Shown one piece after another: positions 13,721-14,866 of a DNA stretch of 14,866 bases (the first letter of the stretch is position 1; each line of letters begins with the position of its first letter). The notes below the pieces were generated by a model that saw only the letters and a list, made by a program, of their open reading frames with translations, ran no database searches and was not told the origin of the DNA. The stretch comes from Bacteroidales bacterium M5 (GTDB lineage: Bacteria; Bacteroidota; Bacteroidia; Bacteroidales; Muribaculaceae), in assembly GCA_001689535.1 (NCBI GenBank), contig LUJP01000031.1:1-14866 (forward strand). The letters are read 5' to 3'. The position numbers and the translations under genes are program-made.

Positions 13721-14866
13721 TCAGTACTCGAACGTACCGAACTCACTCTTTATGGTGAGGCGGTTCGTATCTGCCTCCTCTACCCTGCCGACTATGCGCG
13801 CCTCTATACCGAAGCTTTCGGAAATCTCGATTACGCGGGCGGCATGCTCAGGAGCGAGGTAGATTTCCATGCGGTGTCCCATGTTGAACACCTTGTACAT
13901 CTCAGCCCAGTCTGTTCCGGACTGCTCACGGATGAGGCGGAACAGCGGAGGCACGGGGAACATGTTGTCTTTTATCACATGCTTGTTTTTGACAAAATGC
14001 ATGATTTTTGTCTGCGCACCTCCCGAACAGTGAATCATACCGTGGATATCGGAACGCATCTCGTCGAGAAGCTTCTTGATAACGGGAGCGTAAGTGCGCG
14101 TAGGCGAAAGCACAAGGCGTCCGGCATCAAGCGGAGAATCCTCCACGGCATCGGTGAGATGCATCTTACCGGAATATACCAGCTCTTCAGGAACGGCCGA
14201 ATCGTAGCTTTCGGGATATTTCTCGGCAAGATACTTGGCAAACACGTCGTGACGCGCCGAGGTGAGGCCGTTGCTGCCCATGCCGCCGTTATATTCGGTT
14301 TCGTAAGTGGCTTTGCCGCTCGACGACAGGCCTACAATAACGTCGCCAGCCGAAATATTGGCATTGTCTATCACATCGGAGCGGCGCATGCGGCAGGTAA
14401 CCGTGCTGTCCACGATTATTGTCCTTACGAGATCGCCCACATCGGCAGTCTCGCCTCCGGTGCTGTAGATACTCACTCCCATGCGGCGCAGATCGGCAAG
14501 AAGCTCTTCAGTACCGTTGATTATTGCGGCTATTACCTCGCCGGGCACAAGAAGCTTGTTTCTTCCTATCGTGGAGCTCAGGAGAATATTGTCGGTGGCT
14601 CCGACGCACAGCAGGTCGTCGATATTCATGATAAGAGCGTCCTGGGCTATGCCTTTCCACACGCTCAGATCGCCGGTCTCACGCCAATACATATATGCGA
14701 GCGACGATTTTGTGCCGGCCCCGTCGGCATGCATTATATTGCAGTAGTCAGGATCACCGCCCAGAATATCGGGAATGATTTTGCAGAATGCACCGGGAAA
14801 TATTCCTTTATCAACATTTTTTATAGCGTTGTGCACATCCTCCTTCGAGGCCGACACACCGCGCAT
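13721..14866 (-). CDS. purM: Phosphoribosylformylglycinamidine cyclo-ligase, 5' end at or beyond the window edge
   Basis: At least 381 residues of the AIR synthase, the fifth step of purine synthesis, which closes the imidazole ring of FGAM with ATP. The sequence runs with high apparent similarity along Bacteroides-type PurM from memory: RGVSASKEDVH at the start, NIMHADGAGTKSSLAYMYW, DALIMNIDDLLCVGA, STGGETADVGDLVRT, GGMGSNGLTSARHD and NMGHRMEIYLAPEHA. Members of this Bacteroidetes type are about 40 residues longer than the E. coli enzyme. The first visible ATG is the last three bases of the window; relatives seem to have a few residues before RGVSASKED, so the true start may lie just outside. 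The stop is 27 nt before the mltF-like start codon, suggesting co-transcription. Confidence 0.93.
   Translation of the reverse strand: MRGVSASKEDVHNAIKNVDKGIFPGAFCKIIPDILGGDPDYCNIMHADGAGTKSSLAYMYWRETGDLSVWKGIAQDALIMNIDDLLCVGATDNILLSSTIGRNKLLVPGEVIAAIINGTEELLADLRRMGVSIYSTGGETADVGDLVRTIIVDSTVTCRMRRSDVIDNANISAGDVIVGLSSSGKATYETEYNGGMGSNGLTSARHDVFAKYLAEKYPESYDSAVPEELVYSGKMHLTDAVEDSPLDAGRLVLSPTRTYAPVIKKLLDEMRSDIHGMIHCSGGAQTKIMHFVKNKHVIKDNMFPVPPLFRLIREQSGTDWAEMYKVFNMGHRMEIYLAPEHAARVIEISESFGIEARIVGRVEEADTNRLTIKSEFGTFEY

Overview
The window looks like a Bacteroidales chromosome, probably a Muribaculaceae-type gut commensal. The basis is moderate GC, PurM of the long Bacteroidetes type, a DUF3332 lipoprotein, an SLBB exporter and Wzi protein of Bacteroidetes style, almost no Shine-Dalgarno signals, and three promoters of the Bacteroidetes form TTTG-N19/20-TAnnTTTG. 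The exact family is inference; no rRNA, tRNA, CRISPR array or intact insertion sequence was seen.

Layout. Positions 76-1788 (minus) encode a POT/PTR peptide transporter that reads towards the left edge. It is divergent from a plus-strand run at 2363-6353: a CbbX/SpoVK-like AAA+ ATPase with an unrecognised N-terminal half, a Wzi-type outer-membrane protein, and a small lipocalin-like lipoprotein starting 1 nt after the Wzi stop. Between the divergent units lies 574 bp of non-coding DNA with two back-to-back promoters. The plus-strand promoter (1964-1995) predicts a leader of about 360 nt that is GC-rich and full of hairpins, and that also holds a 58-codon minus-strand ORF.

Facing this run, separated by about 550 bp with a strong terminator and a 12-bp inverted repeat, is a minus-strand pair for polysaccharide export: a large six-SLBB Wza-like protein and a Wzz/GumC-like chain-length protein, transcribed from a promoter at 10504-10534. 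Wzi-like, Wza-like and Wzz-like functions are thus placed tail to tail without glycosyltransferases, so they probably serve capsule or exopolysaccharide made from loci elsewhere.

The right part, all minus strand, is housekeeping: purM (5' end at or beyond the window edge), an MltF-like lytic transglycosylase, a DUF3332 lipoprotein, phosphoglycerate mutase gpmA and a small TSCPD-domain protein. The least explained parts are the structured leader or repeat at 1998-2340, the shared AGTTTTGCAAC inverted-repeat motif in both long intergenic gaps, and the AAA+/Wzi/lipoprotein gene set.
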